A stretch of DNA of 13,414 bases from a bacterium (lineage in GTDB: Bacteria; UBP18; UBA7526), in NCBI GenBank assembly GCA_030619985.1, contig JAUXAI010000035.1, positions 1-13,414 on the forward strand, in the 5' to 3' direction. The position numbers and the translations under genes are program-made. Shown here in pieces: positions 6,968 through 13,414 of the stretch; positions within the stretch are counted from its first letter, which is position 1; the number at the start of each line of letters is the position of its first letter. A model generated the notes under the pieces. The model saw only the letters and a program-made list of their open reading frames with translations. It made no database searches and had not been told where the DNA came from.

Positions 6968-7771
6968 CTATTTAAGTTTCAGGACATCCTGCATATCGTA
7001 GAGGCCTTTCTTGGCTTTGACTACAAACTTCACTGCCCTCATGGCCCCCTGGGCAAAGGTATCCCGAGAATGGGCACGATGGGTAATCTCTAATCTCTCC
7101 CCGGTTCCCGCAAAGGTTATAGTATGTTCCCCTACAATATCTCCAGCCCGGACAGCATGAATCCCGATCTCCTTCCTTGTTCTCTCGCCAATCGTTCCTT
7201 TTCTTCCATAAACCCCGGCTTCTTTTAAGTTTCTTCCCAATGCCTTGGCTAAAATTTCTGCAATCCTAATGGCGGTTCCGGAAGGAGCATCCTTCTTCTC
7301 CCTGTGGTGGGCCTCAACGATCTCAATATCATAATCATCTCCTAAAACAGGAGCAATATCTTTTACCAATTTAAATAAGAGGTTCACTCCCACGCTCATA
7401 TTGGGAGCCATAACGCAAGGGATCTGGGTAGCAATCTCTTTTATCTCTTTCAGTTGCTCATCGCTGAAGCCCGTTGTTCCAATGACCATGGCCTTGTTAT
7501 GTTCAATGGCCATTCTTAGATGATTTAAGGTAGTATCCGGACCAGTAAACTCAATGAGAACCTCTCCTTCATCGATGATGTGCTCCAAGTCATCGCTTAT
7601 CAGAACCCCTAATTTTCCCAATCCATTTACTTCTCCAGCATCCTTGCCAAAATTGGGATGGCCTTTCTTCTCTAAGGCACCAACTAACTTGATCTCCCCA
7701 TCATTCTTTATTGCTTTTATAATCCTAGCACCCATCCTTCCACAGGTCCCTGATACAACAGCCTTAATCAT
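6968..7771 (-). CDS. dapB: 4-hydroxy-tetrahydrodipicolinate reductase
   Basis: DapB reduces the product of DapA with NAD(P)H, giving tetrahydrodipicolinate for diaminopimelate and lysine. The 267 aa match the family. The N-terminal dinucleotide-binding turn reads VVSGTCGRMG (5-14), with SGTC in place of the common GAAG-like residues but GRMG intact. VIGTTGFS (97-103) is the family GTTG motif. The catalytic signature EAHHREKKDAPSGTA (153-167) supplies H155 and K159 and the substrate-binding SGT. The C-terminal part contains FAGTGERLEITHRAHSRDTF, as usual. The ATG is preceded by TAGGAGGAG within a few bases. It lies 87 bases after dapA; the spacer is filled with short repeats. Confidence 0.97.
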   Translation of the reverse strand: MIKAVVSGTCGRMGARIIKAIKNDGEIKLVGALEKKGHPNFGKDAGEVNGLGKLGVLISDDLEHIIDEGEVLIEFTGPDTTLNHLRMAIEHNKAMVIGTTGFSDEQLKEIKEIATQIPCVMAPNMSVGVNLLFKLVKDIAPVLGDDYDIEIVEAHHREKKDAPSGTAIRIAEILAKALGRNLKEAGVYGRKGTIGERTRKEIGIHAVRAGDIVGEHTITFAGTGERLEITHRAHSRDTFAQGAMRAVKFVVKAKKGLYDMQDVLKLK

Positions 7772-7785
7772 TTTCTCCTCCTAGA

Positions 7786-7858
7786 CGCGAATGGTCGCGA
7801 ATTTATTCGTGTTCTATTTCTTCCGTTTACGCTTTATAGTTCGTGTTAATTCGTGTTA
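7786..7858. repeat. dapA/dapB spacer: ATTCGTGTTA-type repeats
   Basis: On the plus strand a 10-base unit occurs in tandem as GTTCGTGTTA (7839-7848) and ATTCGTGTTA (7849-7858), with a third copy ATTCGTGTTC at 7805-7814. CGCGAAT occurs twice (7786-7792, 7796-7802) and is nearly the inverse of ATTCGTG, so a small hairpin is possible. The tandem pair ends exactly at the dapA stop codon (7859-7861). No function can be assigned. Confidence 0.7.
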
Positions 7859-8731
7859 TTAACTGTAGAAGTCCATCAAGACTTTTTTAAGTTTCTCGAC
7901 ATTCTCTTCGCTCATTGGAGCGAGGGGAAGCCGAAGTTCTGGGGTATCAAGCAGTCCCTGCAGGGCCATGGCAGTCTTCACTGGGCCGGGATTGGTCTCG
8001 ATGAACATAGCCTTACATAAAGGAAAGATCTTATAGTGAACCTCTCTTGCCTTCTCTAAGTTCCCTTTATTGAATTCATCGACCAGGGCCGCCATCTCTG
8101 CCGGGACTAAGTTAGCCACCACAGAGATTACTCCTTTTCCTCCTAAGGCGAGCATGGGAAGAACGATGAAGTCATCCCCAGATATGAGGTCGAACTTTTC
8201 TCCACAGAGTCTTGCGATATCAGAAGCCTGTTTTAGGTCCCCTGAGGCCTCCTTTATTCCCACGATATTCTTTATCTTGGCGAGTTTGGCCACCGTCTCA
8301 GGTAAGAGATTGACGCTTGTTCTTCCCGGAACATTATAAAGAACAATGGGAATGTTTACCTCTTTGGCAATCTTCTCGAAGTGGAGATACATCCCCTTCT
8401 GAGTCGGCTTATTATAATAGGGGGTGATTACTAAGGCTCCGTTTGCGCCAGCTTCTTTGGCATGTTTGGTCAATTTTAGTGCTTCCTCTGTATTATTGGA
8501 GCCGGTCCCGGCAATCACCGGAACCTTTCCCTTTGCTTGATCAATGACTACTTCTACTACCTTCTCATGCTCCTCAAATGACAGGGTGGCACTCTCTCCC
8601 GTTGTCCCACAAGGAACAATAATATCTGTTCCATTCTTGATGTGGAAATCGACCAGTTCCCTTAACTTCTTCTCATCCACCTTTCCCTCTTTAAATGGAG
8701 TAACTAAAGCCACCATAGAACCACTAAACAT
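7859..8731 (-). CDS. dapA: 4-hydroxy-tetrahydrodipicolinate synthase
   Basis: DapA condenses pyruvate with aspartate semialdehyde, the committed step to diaminopimelate and lysine. The 290 aa are the usual length of this TIM-barrel enzyme. It opens MFSGSMVALVTPF and carries CGTTGESATL (41-50) with catalytic T44, TPYYNKP with Y106, LYNVPGRTS (131-139) with Y132 and R137, and GIKEASGD (158-165), where K160 forms the Schiff base with pyruvate. All active-site residues I can place are present. The ATG is preceded by AAGGAGG (8738-8744) at six bases, one of the best ribosome sites in the window, so it can be translated independently of lysA despite the repeat array between them. Confidence 0.97.
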   Translation of the reverse strand: MFSGSMVALVTPFKEGKVDEKKLRELVDFHIKNGTDIIVPCGTTGESATLSFEEHEKVVEVVIDQAKGKVPVIAGTGSNNTEEALKLTKHAKEAGANGALVITPYYNKPTQKGMYLHFEKIAKEVNIPIVLYNVPGRTSVNLLPETVAKLAKIKNIVGIKEASGDLKQASDIARLCGEKFDLISGDDFIVLPMLALGGKGVISVVANLVPAEMAALVDEFNKGNLEKAREVHYKIFPLCKAMFIETNPGPVKTAMALQGLLDTPELRLPLAPMSEENVEKLKKVLMDFYS

Positions 8732-8737
8732 CTCTTA

Positions 8738-8744
8738 CCTCCTT
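8738..8744 (-). promoter_or_regulatory. Strong ribosome binding site of dapA
   Basis: AAGGAGG on the minus strand, six bases before ATG 8731-8729. It lies between the G/C-rich repeat hairpin and the start codon. Confidence 0.7.
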
Positions 8745-8753
8745 AATTTGATA

Positions 8754-8840
8754 GGGGTAGCAGGGGTAACATGGGGCACAGGGGTTACAGGGGGATAACC
8801 CTTGTTACCCCTGTCTCCCTTGCCACCCTTGTCACCCCTG
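8754..8840. repeat. lysA/dapA spacer: convergent 9-bp repeats forming a long imperfect inverted repeat
   Basis: On the plus strand five 9-base units run GGGGTAGCA, GGGGTAACA, TGGGGCACA, GGGGTTACA, GGGGGATAA (8754-8798). They are followed by C-rich units CCCTTGTTA, CCCCTGTCT, CCCTTGCCA, CCCTTGTCA, CCCCTG (8799-8840), largely the inverse. The two arms could pair into a hairpin of about 40 bp. Each arm also has at least four runs of three or more G on one strand with 4-6-base loops, which fits the G-quadruplex pattern; the arm at 8799-8840 is G-rich in the minus-strand transcript. The array begins one base after the lysA stop. It could attenuate or process the message between lysA and dapA, but this is inference. 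Confidence 0.85.
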
Positions 8841-8841
8841 T

Positions 8842-10119
8842 TCATCTTAGCTCTTCGCCCCGGACTAGATCTTCATAGTCTTCTCTTTTCTTAATGATAT
8901 GATATTTATCCTTTTCCACCAGGACCTCTGCCACTTTAGGTCGGGCGTTATAATTGGAAGACATACTGAAGCCATAAGCGCCAGCATCTAAAATGGTCAG
9001 GAGATCACCAAACTTTAATTCTGGCAGTTCCCTGTTTTTAGCGAAATAGTCTCCGCTCTCGCATACTGGACCAACGATATCAACGGTGATCGGTGATCGG
9101 TGACCAGTGATCGGTTTGATAGAAATGATTTCGTGGTAGGCGTTATAAAGTGTGGGGCGGATGAGGTCATTCATCGCCGCATCGACGATGACAAAATTCT
9201 TCTCTTCCGTCTTCTTGATATATAAGACTTTAGTAACCAAGATTCCAGCATTACCAACAATTGCCCTCCCTGGCTCAAGGATTATTTTACATTTCAATTC
9301 TTTAATCAAGGGTAACAGCCTTTCAGCAAACTCTTTAGGAGTGGGTGCTTTCTCACCCTTTTTGTAACTTATTCCCAAACCTCCTCCAATATCCAGATAC
9401 CTTAATTTAATTCCTTCTTTTTCTAATTCCTTTATCAGTTCAACAATTTTTTCCAAACTATCAACAAAGGGTTCTAATTCTGTAATCTGAGAGCCGATGT
9501 GCATATGGATTCCCATAGTCTCGATATTCTTTAGTTCTTCTGCTTTTTTATAGGCTTCTTTCGCCCCCGATATCTCGATGCCAAACTTACTCTTCGCCAG
9601 ACCAGTAGAGATATGAGGATGGGTGTTGGGATTGATGTCTGGATTTATTCTCAAAGCAAGGGATGCCTTCTTCTTTAATTTCCCTGCTATTTTATTAGTA
9701 AGTTCTAATTCTGGGATGGACTCCACATTAAGCAAGAGAATACCTTCTTTTAGTGCATACTTAATCTCGGATGCTGTCTTGCCCACTCCAGAGAAGACTA
9801 TCTTCTTTGGCTCCACTCCTACCTTTAATGCCTTATATAACTCTCCTCCGGAGACGACATCTGCTCCCGACCCTTCCTCTCTTAGGACTTTACAGATAGA
9901 GAGGTTAGAGTTCGCCTTATAGGAGTAGCAGATGAGATGGTCTATCTCTTTAAAAGCCTCGTCAAAGGCTTTATAATTATCTATGATGCTCTTCTGACTA
10001 TAGAGATAGAAGGGGGTTGCTATCTCTTTAGCAATCTCTTCTATCCTCACTCCCTCACAGTATAAATCTCCACCTTTATAATGGAAGTAGTCGTTTACCG
10101 TTAACCGTTTACCGTTCAC
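8842..10119 (-). CDS. lysA: Diaminopimelate decarboxylase
   Basis: LysA decarboxylates meso-diaminopimelate to lysine using PLP. The 425 aa are a normal length. Motifs are YSYKANSN with PLP lysine K68, HMHIGSQ (205-211), YLDIGGGLGI (241-250), EPGRAIVGNAGIL (282-294) binding the PLP phosphate, CESGD (353-357) with the catalytic cysteine, and AGAYGFSMSSNYN near the C-terminus. No ATG fits. GTG at 10119-10117, seven bases after the argH stop, gives a protein whose first nine residues (read VNGKRLTVN) come from a 7-bp repeat, after which family sequence starts at DYFHYKGGDLYCEG. The nearest ribosome site, AGAAAGG, is about 12 bases away, so coupling to argH is likely. Residues about 335-345 (KPITGHRSPIT) are encoded by a second 7-bp repeat. 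Confidence 0.96.
   Translation of the reverse strand: MNGKRLTVNDYFHYKGGDLYCEGVRIEEIAKEIATPFYLYSQKSIIDNYKAFDEAFKEIDHLICYSYKANSNLSICKVLREEGSGADVVSGGELYKALKVGVEPKKIVFSGVGKTASEIKYALKEGILLLNVESIPELELTNKIAGKLKKKASLALRINPDINPNTHPHISTGLAKSKFGIEISGAKEAYKKAEELKNIETMGIHMHIGSQITELEPFVDSLEKIVELIKELEKEGIKLRYLDIGGGLGISYKKGEKAPTPKEFAERLLPLIKELKCKIILEPGRAIVGNAGILVTKVLYIKKTEEKNFVIVDAAMNDLIRPTLYNAYHEIISIKPITGHRSPITVDIVGPVCESGDYFAKNRELPELKFGDLLTILDAGAYGFSMSSNYNARPKVAEVLVEKDKYHIIKKREDYEDLVRGEELR
9084..9115. repeat. 7-bp tandem repeat inside lysA
   Basis: On the plus strand CGGTGAT, CGGTGAT, CGGTGAC, CAGTGAT and CGGT follow in register (9084-9115). Translated on the minus strand this gives part of KPITGHRSPIT, in the loop just before VDIVGPVCESGD. 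As I recall the family, that segment is short and variable, so an in-frame insertion there would be tolerated. The unit resembles the CGGTnAA unit at the start of lysA, but in opposite orientation. Confidence 0.75.
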
Positions 10120-10126
10120 CGTAAAC
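10092..10126. repeat. 7-bp tandem repeat spanning the argH/lysA junction and the lysA start
   Basis: On the minus strand five units follow without gap: GTTTACG, GTGAACG, GTAAACG, GTTAACG, GTAAACG (10126 down to 10092). The first fills the whole spacer after the argH stop. The second contains the lysA GTG start, and the rest encode the first LysA residues. Confidence 0.85.
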
Positions 10127-11467
10127 CTATGCCTTTCTGACTATTTCTTTCCCCTGAGCAATGAGCCTCTTCACACTCTCCTTCGCTGTCCCTCCCAAGG
10201 ACTTCCGGGCAGCGATGCCTGCCTTTACTTTTATAGTATCGAAGACATCCCGACCGAATAATTTAGAGTAAGTCTTGAACTCTTTCAAGGTTAAATCGTC
10301 CAAATCTTTTTTCTTCTTGATAGTCTCTTTCACTAATTTGCTCACTATCTGATGGGCCTTCCTGAAAGGCAGACCCTTCCTCACTAAATAGTCTGCTAAA
10401 TCTGTAGCCATAGAAAAGTCACCCTCCAAAGAGGCCAACATCTTCTTCTTATCTATCTTTACGGTATCGAGCATCTTAGCATAGAGAGATAGAGAACCTT
10501 TTAAGGTATCCACGGTACCGAATAGAGGAATTTTATCCTCCTGCATATCCCGATTGTAGGCCAAGGGCAGAGACTTCATAGTAGTCAGTAAGCTCATCAG
10601 GTTCCCATAGACCCTTCCTGTCTTTCCCCTTATCAACTCACAGACGTCTGGATTCCTTTTCTGGGGCATGATGGAAGAGCCAGTAGTAAAGGGATCGGCA
10701 AGTTCGATAAAGCCGAATTCTTTGCTCGAGAAGAGGATGAGTTCCTCACTGAGCCGGGAGAGATGCATCATAATCAAAGAAGCATCGGCTAAGAACTCAA
10801 TAATAAAGTCCCTATCCGATACGGCATCCATGCTGCTTTGAACTACCTTGGAAAAGTCCAAAAGGCGGGCCGTATATTCCCGATCAGTAGGATAAGAGGT
10901 TCCTGCTAAAGCAGCTGCTCCCAGGGGAGAGACATTCACCCGATCAAAGGTATTCAAGAGCCTCTCCCAGTCCCTGTCGAGCATGAAGAAATAAGTCATT
11001 ATCCAATGAGAGAAGAGTATGGGCTGGGCATGCTGGAGGTGAGTATACCCAGGCATAATGGCATCTATATTCCTCTCCGCCACTTTAAGAATACTCTTTT
11101 GCAAATTCCTGATTAACTTTGCAATCTCCTTTATCTCATCCCGCAGGAAGAGGCGCATATCCAAAGAAACTTGATCGTTTCGACTCCGTGCAGTATGAAG
11201 CTTTGCTCCTATGTCCCCGATCTTCTCTATGAGCCTCTTCTCAATGTGGGTATGGATATCTTCCAAAGAAAGGTTAAACTTAAATTTTCCGGTTTTTATT
11301 TCCTTCTCTATCTCCTTCAAGGCCTTAACAATCCTTTTCCCTTCAGAGTCCGTGATAATCTTACACTTGGTAAGCATCTTGGCATGGGCGATGGAGCCCT
11401 GAATGTCATATTTATAGAGCCTCTTATCAAAGGAGATGGACTCCAGAAACTCTTCTATTTTTTTCAT
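10127..11467 (-). CDS. argH: Argininosuccinate lyase
   Basis: ArgH splits argininosuccinate to arginine and fumarate, the last arginine step; it is a homotetramer of the fumarase/aspartase superfamily. Motifs are LEDIHTHIE (68-76), HTARSRNDQVSLD (91-103), MPGYTHLQHAQP (138-149) and the superfamily signature GSSIMPQKRNP (263-273) with the catalytic serine. The 446 aa are slightly short. The protein begins MKKIEEFLESISFDKRL, aligning to the family only from the ..EEF.ASISFD+RL part. The usual N-terminal LWGGRF segment (about 11 residues) is missing, and reading upstream in the same frame gives no such motif. The start has AAGGAG (11475-11480) at seven bases, encoded by the last codons of argG. 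It is one base from argG and seven from lysA. Confidence 0.96.
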   Translation of the reverse strand: MKKIEEFLESISFDKRLYKYDIQGSIAHAKMLTKCKIITDSEGKRIVKALKEIEKEIKTGKFKFNLSLEDIHTHIEKRLIEKIGDIGAKLHTARSRNDQVSLDMRLFLRDEIKEIAKLIRNLQKSILKVAERNIDAIMPGYTHLQHAQPILFSHWIMTYFFMLDRDWERLLNTFDRVNVSPLGAAALAGTSYPTDREYTARLLDFSKVVQSSMDAVSDRDFIIEFLADASLIMMHLSRLSEELILFSSKEFGFIELADPFTTGSSIMPQKRNPDVCELIRGKTGRVYGNLMSLLTTMKSLPLAYNRDMQEDKIPLFGTVDTLKGSLSLYAKMLDTVKIDKKKMLASLEGDFSMATDLADYLVRKGLPFRKAHQIVSKLVKETIKKKKDLDDLTLKEFKTYSKLFGRDVFDTIKVKAGIAARKSLGGTAKESVKRLIAQGKEIVRKA

Positions 11468-11468
11468 A

Positions 11469-12704
11469 CTATTTCTCCTTTGCCGCCTTCGGCGGCACCC
11501 CGCCTTTTGGCGGTGGCGCTATCTTTGCCTTTACTTTTATGGGAAGGCCCAAGATCTCTATGAAGCCCTTAGCCAATTTCTGATCGAAGATATCTCCCTT
11601 GCCATAGGTGGCCAGGGCCTGGCTATAAAGAGAATAAGGAGACTTTCGACCAACGACGATACAATCTCCCTTATAGAGCTTGAGTCTCACAGTTCCTGTG
11701 ACATTTTCCTGGGTCTTTTCGATAAAAACGTCCAGAGCTTTCTTTAAGGGAGAATGCCACATTCCGCTATAGATTAGTTCGCTGTACTTTTTATCAACCA
11801 ATGCCTTAAACTCTAATGTCTGGCGAGTAAGGGTTAAATTCTCCATTTCCTTATGGGCCAGATAAAGAATCCTTCCTGCTGGTGCCTCATATATCTCCCT
11901 GGATTTTATTCCCACCACCCGGGATTCAATATGATCTACACGACCAACTCCATTCGCTCCCCCAATCTCGTTCAGTTTAGCGATCAAATCTATTGGTTCA
12001 TACTCTTTACTATCTATCTTCTTAGGAATCCCATTCTCAAAATCAATCTCTAAGTAAGTGGGTTTATCTGGTGCTTTCTCTGGCGAAGTAGTTAGCTGAT
12101 AGATCTCCTCTGGCGGCTCCTTCCAAGGGTCTTCTAAGACACCGCATTCAATGGAGACCCCCCAGAGATTCCTATCAATACTGTAAGGACTCTCTTTGGT
12201 TATTTTTAGGGGAATATCGTGCTTCTTGGCATAATCCATCTCCTCTTCCCTGGTCTTAAGTTCCCACTCCCTTACTGGAGCAAGGACCTTCATATCGGGT
12301 GCTAAAGCAGCAATTGAAATCTCAAAGCGCACCTGGTCATTCCCTTTTCCTGTACAACCGTGAGCCACCACATCTGCCTTCTCTTCCTTGGCCACTTTTA
12401 CTAATGATTCTGCGATCAATGGTCGGGATAGAGCAGTAGCCAATAGATACTTATCCTCATAGATGGCATTGGCACATAATCCTTTAAAGACAAAGTCCCT
12501 TACAAACCTCTCTTTCAAATCCTTTACTACTACCTTCTCTGCCCCGATCTTCGCTGCCCTCTTCTTAGCATCCTCCAGATCCTCTCCCTGACCTAAGTCA
12601 GCCAGAAGAGCGGTTACTGGAACTTTATACTTCTCCTGTAACCATTTCAGGATTACAGAAGTATCCAGTCCCCCAGAATATGCTAGAACAATCTTTTTAA
12701 TCAT
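11469..12704 (-). CDS. argG: Argininosuccinate synthase
   Basis: ArgG joins citrulline and aspartate with ATP to argininosuccinate. The 411 aa are slightly long for the bacterial type. The N-terminal pyrophosphatase-loop AYSGGLDTS (8-16) binds ATP, and AHGCTGKGNDQVRFE (114-128) is the second family signature. EWELKTREEEMDYAKKHDIP and a YSIDRNLWGVSIECG segment are also typical. The last 16 residues, APPPKGGVPPKAAKEK, look like an added tail. They are encoded by two GC-rich palindromes (11482-11513) and carry the argH ribosome site. The ATG (12704-12702) shares one base with the argF stop (TAATG) and has GGGAGG six bases upstream. Confidence 0.97.
   Translation of the reverse strand: MIKKIVLAYSGGLDTSVILKWLQEKYKVPVTALLADLGQGEDLEDAKKRAAKIGAEKVVVKDLKERFVRDFVFKGLCANAIYEDKYLLATALSRPLIAESLVKVAKEEKADVVAHGCTGKGNDQVRFEISIAALAPDMKVLAPVREWELKTREEEMDYAKKHDIPLKITKESPYSIDRNLWGVSIECGVLEDPWKEPPEEIYQLTTSPEKAPDKPTYLEIDFENGIPKKIDSKEYEPIDLIAKLNEIGGANGVGRVDHIESRVVGIKSREIYEAPAGRILYLAHKEMENLTLTRQTLEFKALVDKKYSELIYSGMWHSPLKKALDVFIEKTQENVTGTVRLKLYKGDCIVVGRKSPYSLYSQALATYGKGDIFDQKLAKGFIEILGLPIKVKAKIAPPPKGGVPPKAAKEK
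11482..11513. repeat. GC-rich palindromes within the 3' end of argG
   Basis: GCCGCC-TTC-GGCGGC (11482-11496) is a perfect inverted repeat, followed by CCGCC-TTTT-GGCGG (11500-11513). The first shares the core CCGCC(GAA/TTC)GGCGG with the intergenic palindrome at 6918-6930. Both lie inside the reading frame and encode the unusual PPPKGGVPPKAA tail. They sit two bases upstream of the argH ribosome site on the transcript and might influence argH translation. Confidence 0.8.
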
Positions 12705-13414
12705 TATTTTCCTCCCATCAAAAGTACTAAGATTGCTTTTTGGACGTGGAGCCGATTCTCTGCCTGGTCGAAGACCACCGAATGCGGCCCATCCATCACC
12801 CCATCGGTAATCTCCTCTCCCCGATGGGCAGGGAGACAGTGCATAACAATACAGTCCTTCTTTGCCTTTGAAACCAGTTCCTCATTCACCTGATAGGGAT
12901 AGAAGATGCTCCTTCGCTCTGCGGCTTCTTCCTCCTTCCCCATACTTGCCCAGACATCAGTATAGATAACATCCGCATCCTTTACTGCCTCGGACGGATC
13001 CTGAAGTATATTTATTTTTGCCCCACTAATCATGGCTTCCCCACTTGCCCTCCTCACCACTGTCTCATTCGGCTGATAGCGAGCGGGACAAGCAAGAGAG
13101 AGTTCTATCCCCATCTTGGCCGCCCCATAGCACCAGGAATTGGCAACATTATTCCCGTCACCGACATAGGCCACCTTTAGTTTCTTGAGCCTTCCCTTCT
13201 TCTCTCTTATGGTATAGAGATCAGATAACACCTGGCAGGGGTGAAGAAGATTGGATAGACCGTTTATTATTGGAATAGTAGCATATTTTGCCAGATCCTC
13301 TACATCCTGATGGTCATAGGTCCTGATCATTATCCCATCCACATACCTGGATAGAGTAAGTGCCGTATCCTTAATCGTCTCCCCCCTTCGCAGTTGCAGA
13401 TCCTGGGCACTCAA
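12704..13414 (-). CDS. argF: Ornithine carbamoyltransferase, C-terminal three quarters
   Basis: ArgF makes citrulline from ornithine and carbamoyl phosphate. The gene enters the window already open: the first codon here (TTG at 13414) is internal leucine in L-SAQDLQLRRGETIKDT, a segment found about 70 residues into the family, so the STRTR phosphate-binding motif lies outside. Within the 236 visible residues are LLHPCQVLSD with HPCQ at 58-61, VGDGNNVANSW (84-94), YTDVWASMGKE (151-161) with the ornithine-binding SMG loop, and MHCLPAHRG (191-199) with the catalytic cysteine. These separate it from aspartate carbamoyltransferase. Its stop shares one base with the argG start. Confidence 0.97.
   Translation of the reverse strand: MSAQDLQLRRGETIKDTALTLSRYVDGIMIRTYDHQDVEDLAKYATIPIINGLSNLLHPCQVLSDLYTIREKKGRLKKLKVAYVGDGNNVANSWCYGAAKMGIELSLACPARYQPNETVVRRASGEAMISGAKINILQDPSEAVKDADVIYTDVWASMGKEEEAAERRSIFYPYQVNEELVSKAKKDCIVMHCLPAHRGEEITDGVMDGPHSVVFDQAENRLHVQKAILVLLMGGK

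Noticed and set aside
7786-8840. CRISPR array or riboswitch in the dapA/dapB and lysA/dapA spacers
   Set aside because: The units are 7-10 bp with no unique spacers, so it is not CRISPR. I could not see the conserved core of a lysine riboswitch, and the elements lie inside the gene run rather than at its head.
12704-13414. argF as a complete gene starting at TTG 13414
   Set aside because: The first codon is an internal leucine in a conserved segment, and the N-terminal phosphate-binding domain start is missing, so the gene is cut by the window edge.

Overview
The window reads as one long minus-strand gene train, transcribed from right to left (high to low coordinates). It looks like a chromosomal housekeeping region of an uncultured or little-studied bacterium. 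The gene set (ArgFGH, DapAB, LysA, FolBK, an Opp/Dpp-type ABC importer), the good Shine-Dalgarno sites and the ATG/GTG/TTG starts are bacterial. I cannot name the phylum. The abundance of short, varied repeats in the spacers resembles some environmental candidate-phylum genomes, but that is only an impression. There are no rRNA, tRNA, IS or CRISPR features, and no stretch over 300 bases lacks a gene.

Layout in transcription order: argF (13414-12704, 5' end outside the window), argG, argH, lysA, dapA, dapB, an unrecognised TPR-containing lipoprotein, a 35-codon remnant that looks like the start of a fumarylacetoacetate-hydrolase-family gene, folB, folK, then a peptide-type ABC importer: binding protein, two permeases, first ATPase, and the first 31 codons of the second ATPase (running off at base 1). 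ArgF, ArgG and ArgH are the last three steps of arginine synthesis (ornithine to citrulline to argininosuccinate to arginine). DapA and DapB open the diaminopimelate branch and LysA closes it by making lysine. The middle of that pathway (aminotransferase, epimerase) is not in this window. FolB and FolK are consecutive steps of dihydrofolate synthesis. The importer genes overlap by 1-4 bases and are tightly coupled.

The genes themselves are ordinary. The unusual signal lies in the junctions. In the biosynthetic half, most spacers hold a short-period repeat or palindrome: 7-bp at argH/lysA, 9-bp at lysA/dapA, 10-bp at dapA/dapB, paired palindromes plus AACTTATC-like words at dapB/TPR, and related words plus an 11-bp direct repeat at folB/folK. 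Four of these begin within two bases of the upstream stop codon. Related repeats also lie inside reading frames: the LysA N-terminus, an apparent insertion in LysA around residues 335-345, and an extra ArgG C-terminal tail. ArgH, next to that tail, lacks the usual N-terminal WGGRF segment. The folB start and ribosome site lie within the apparent FAH-family remnant. The importer half shows none of this. No promoter or conventional terminator could be supported.
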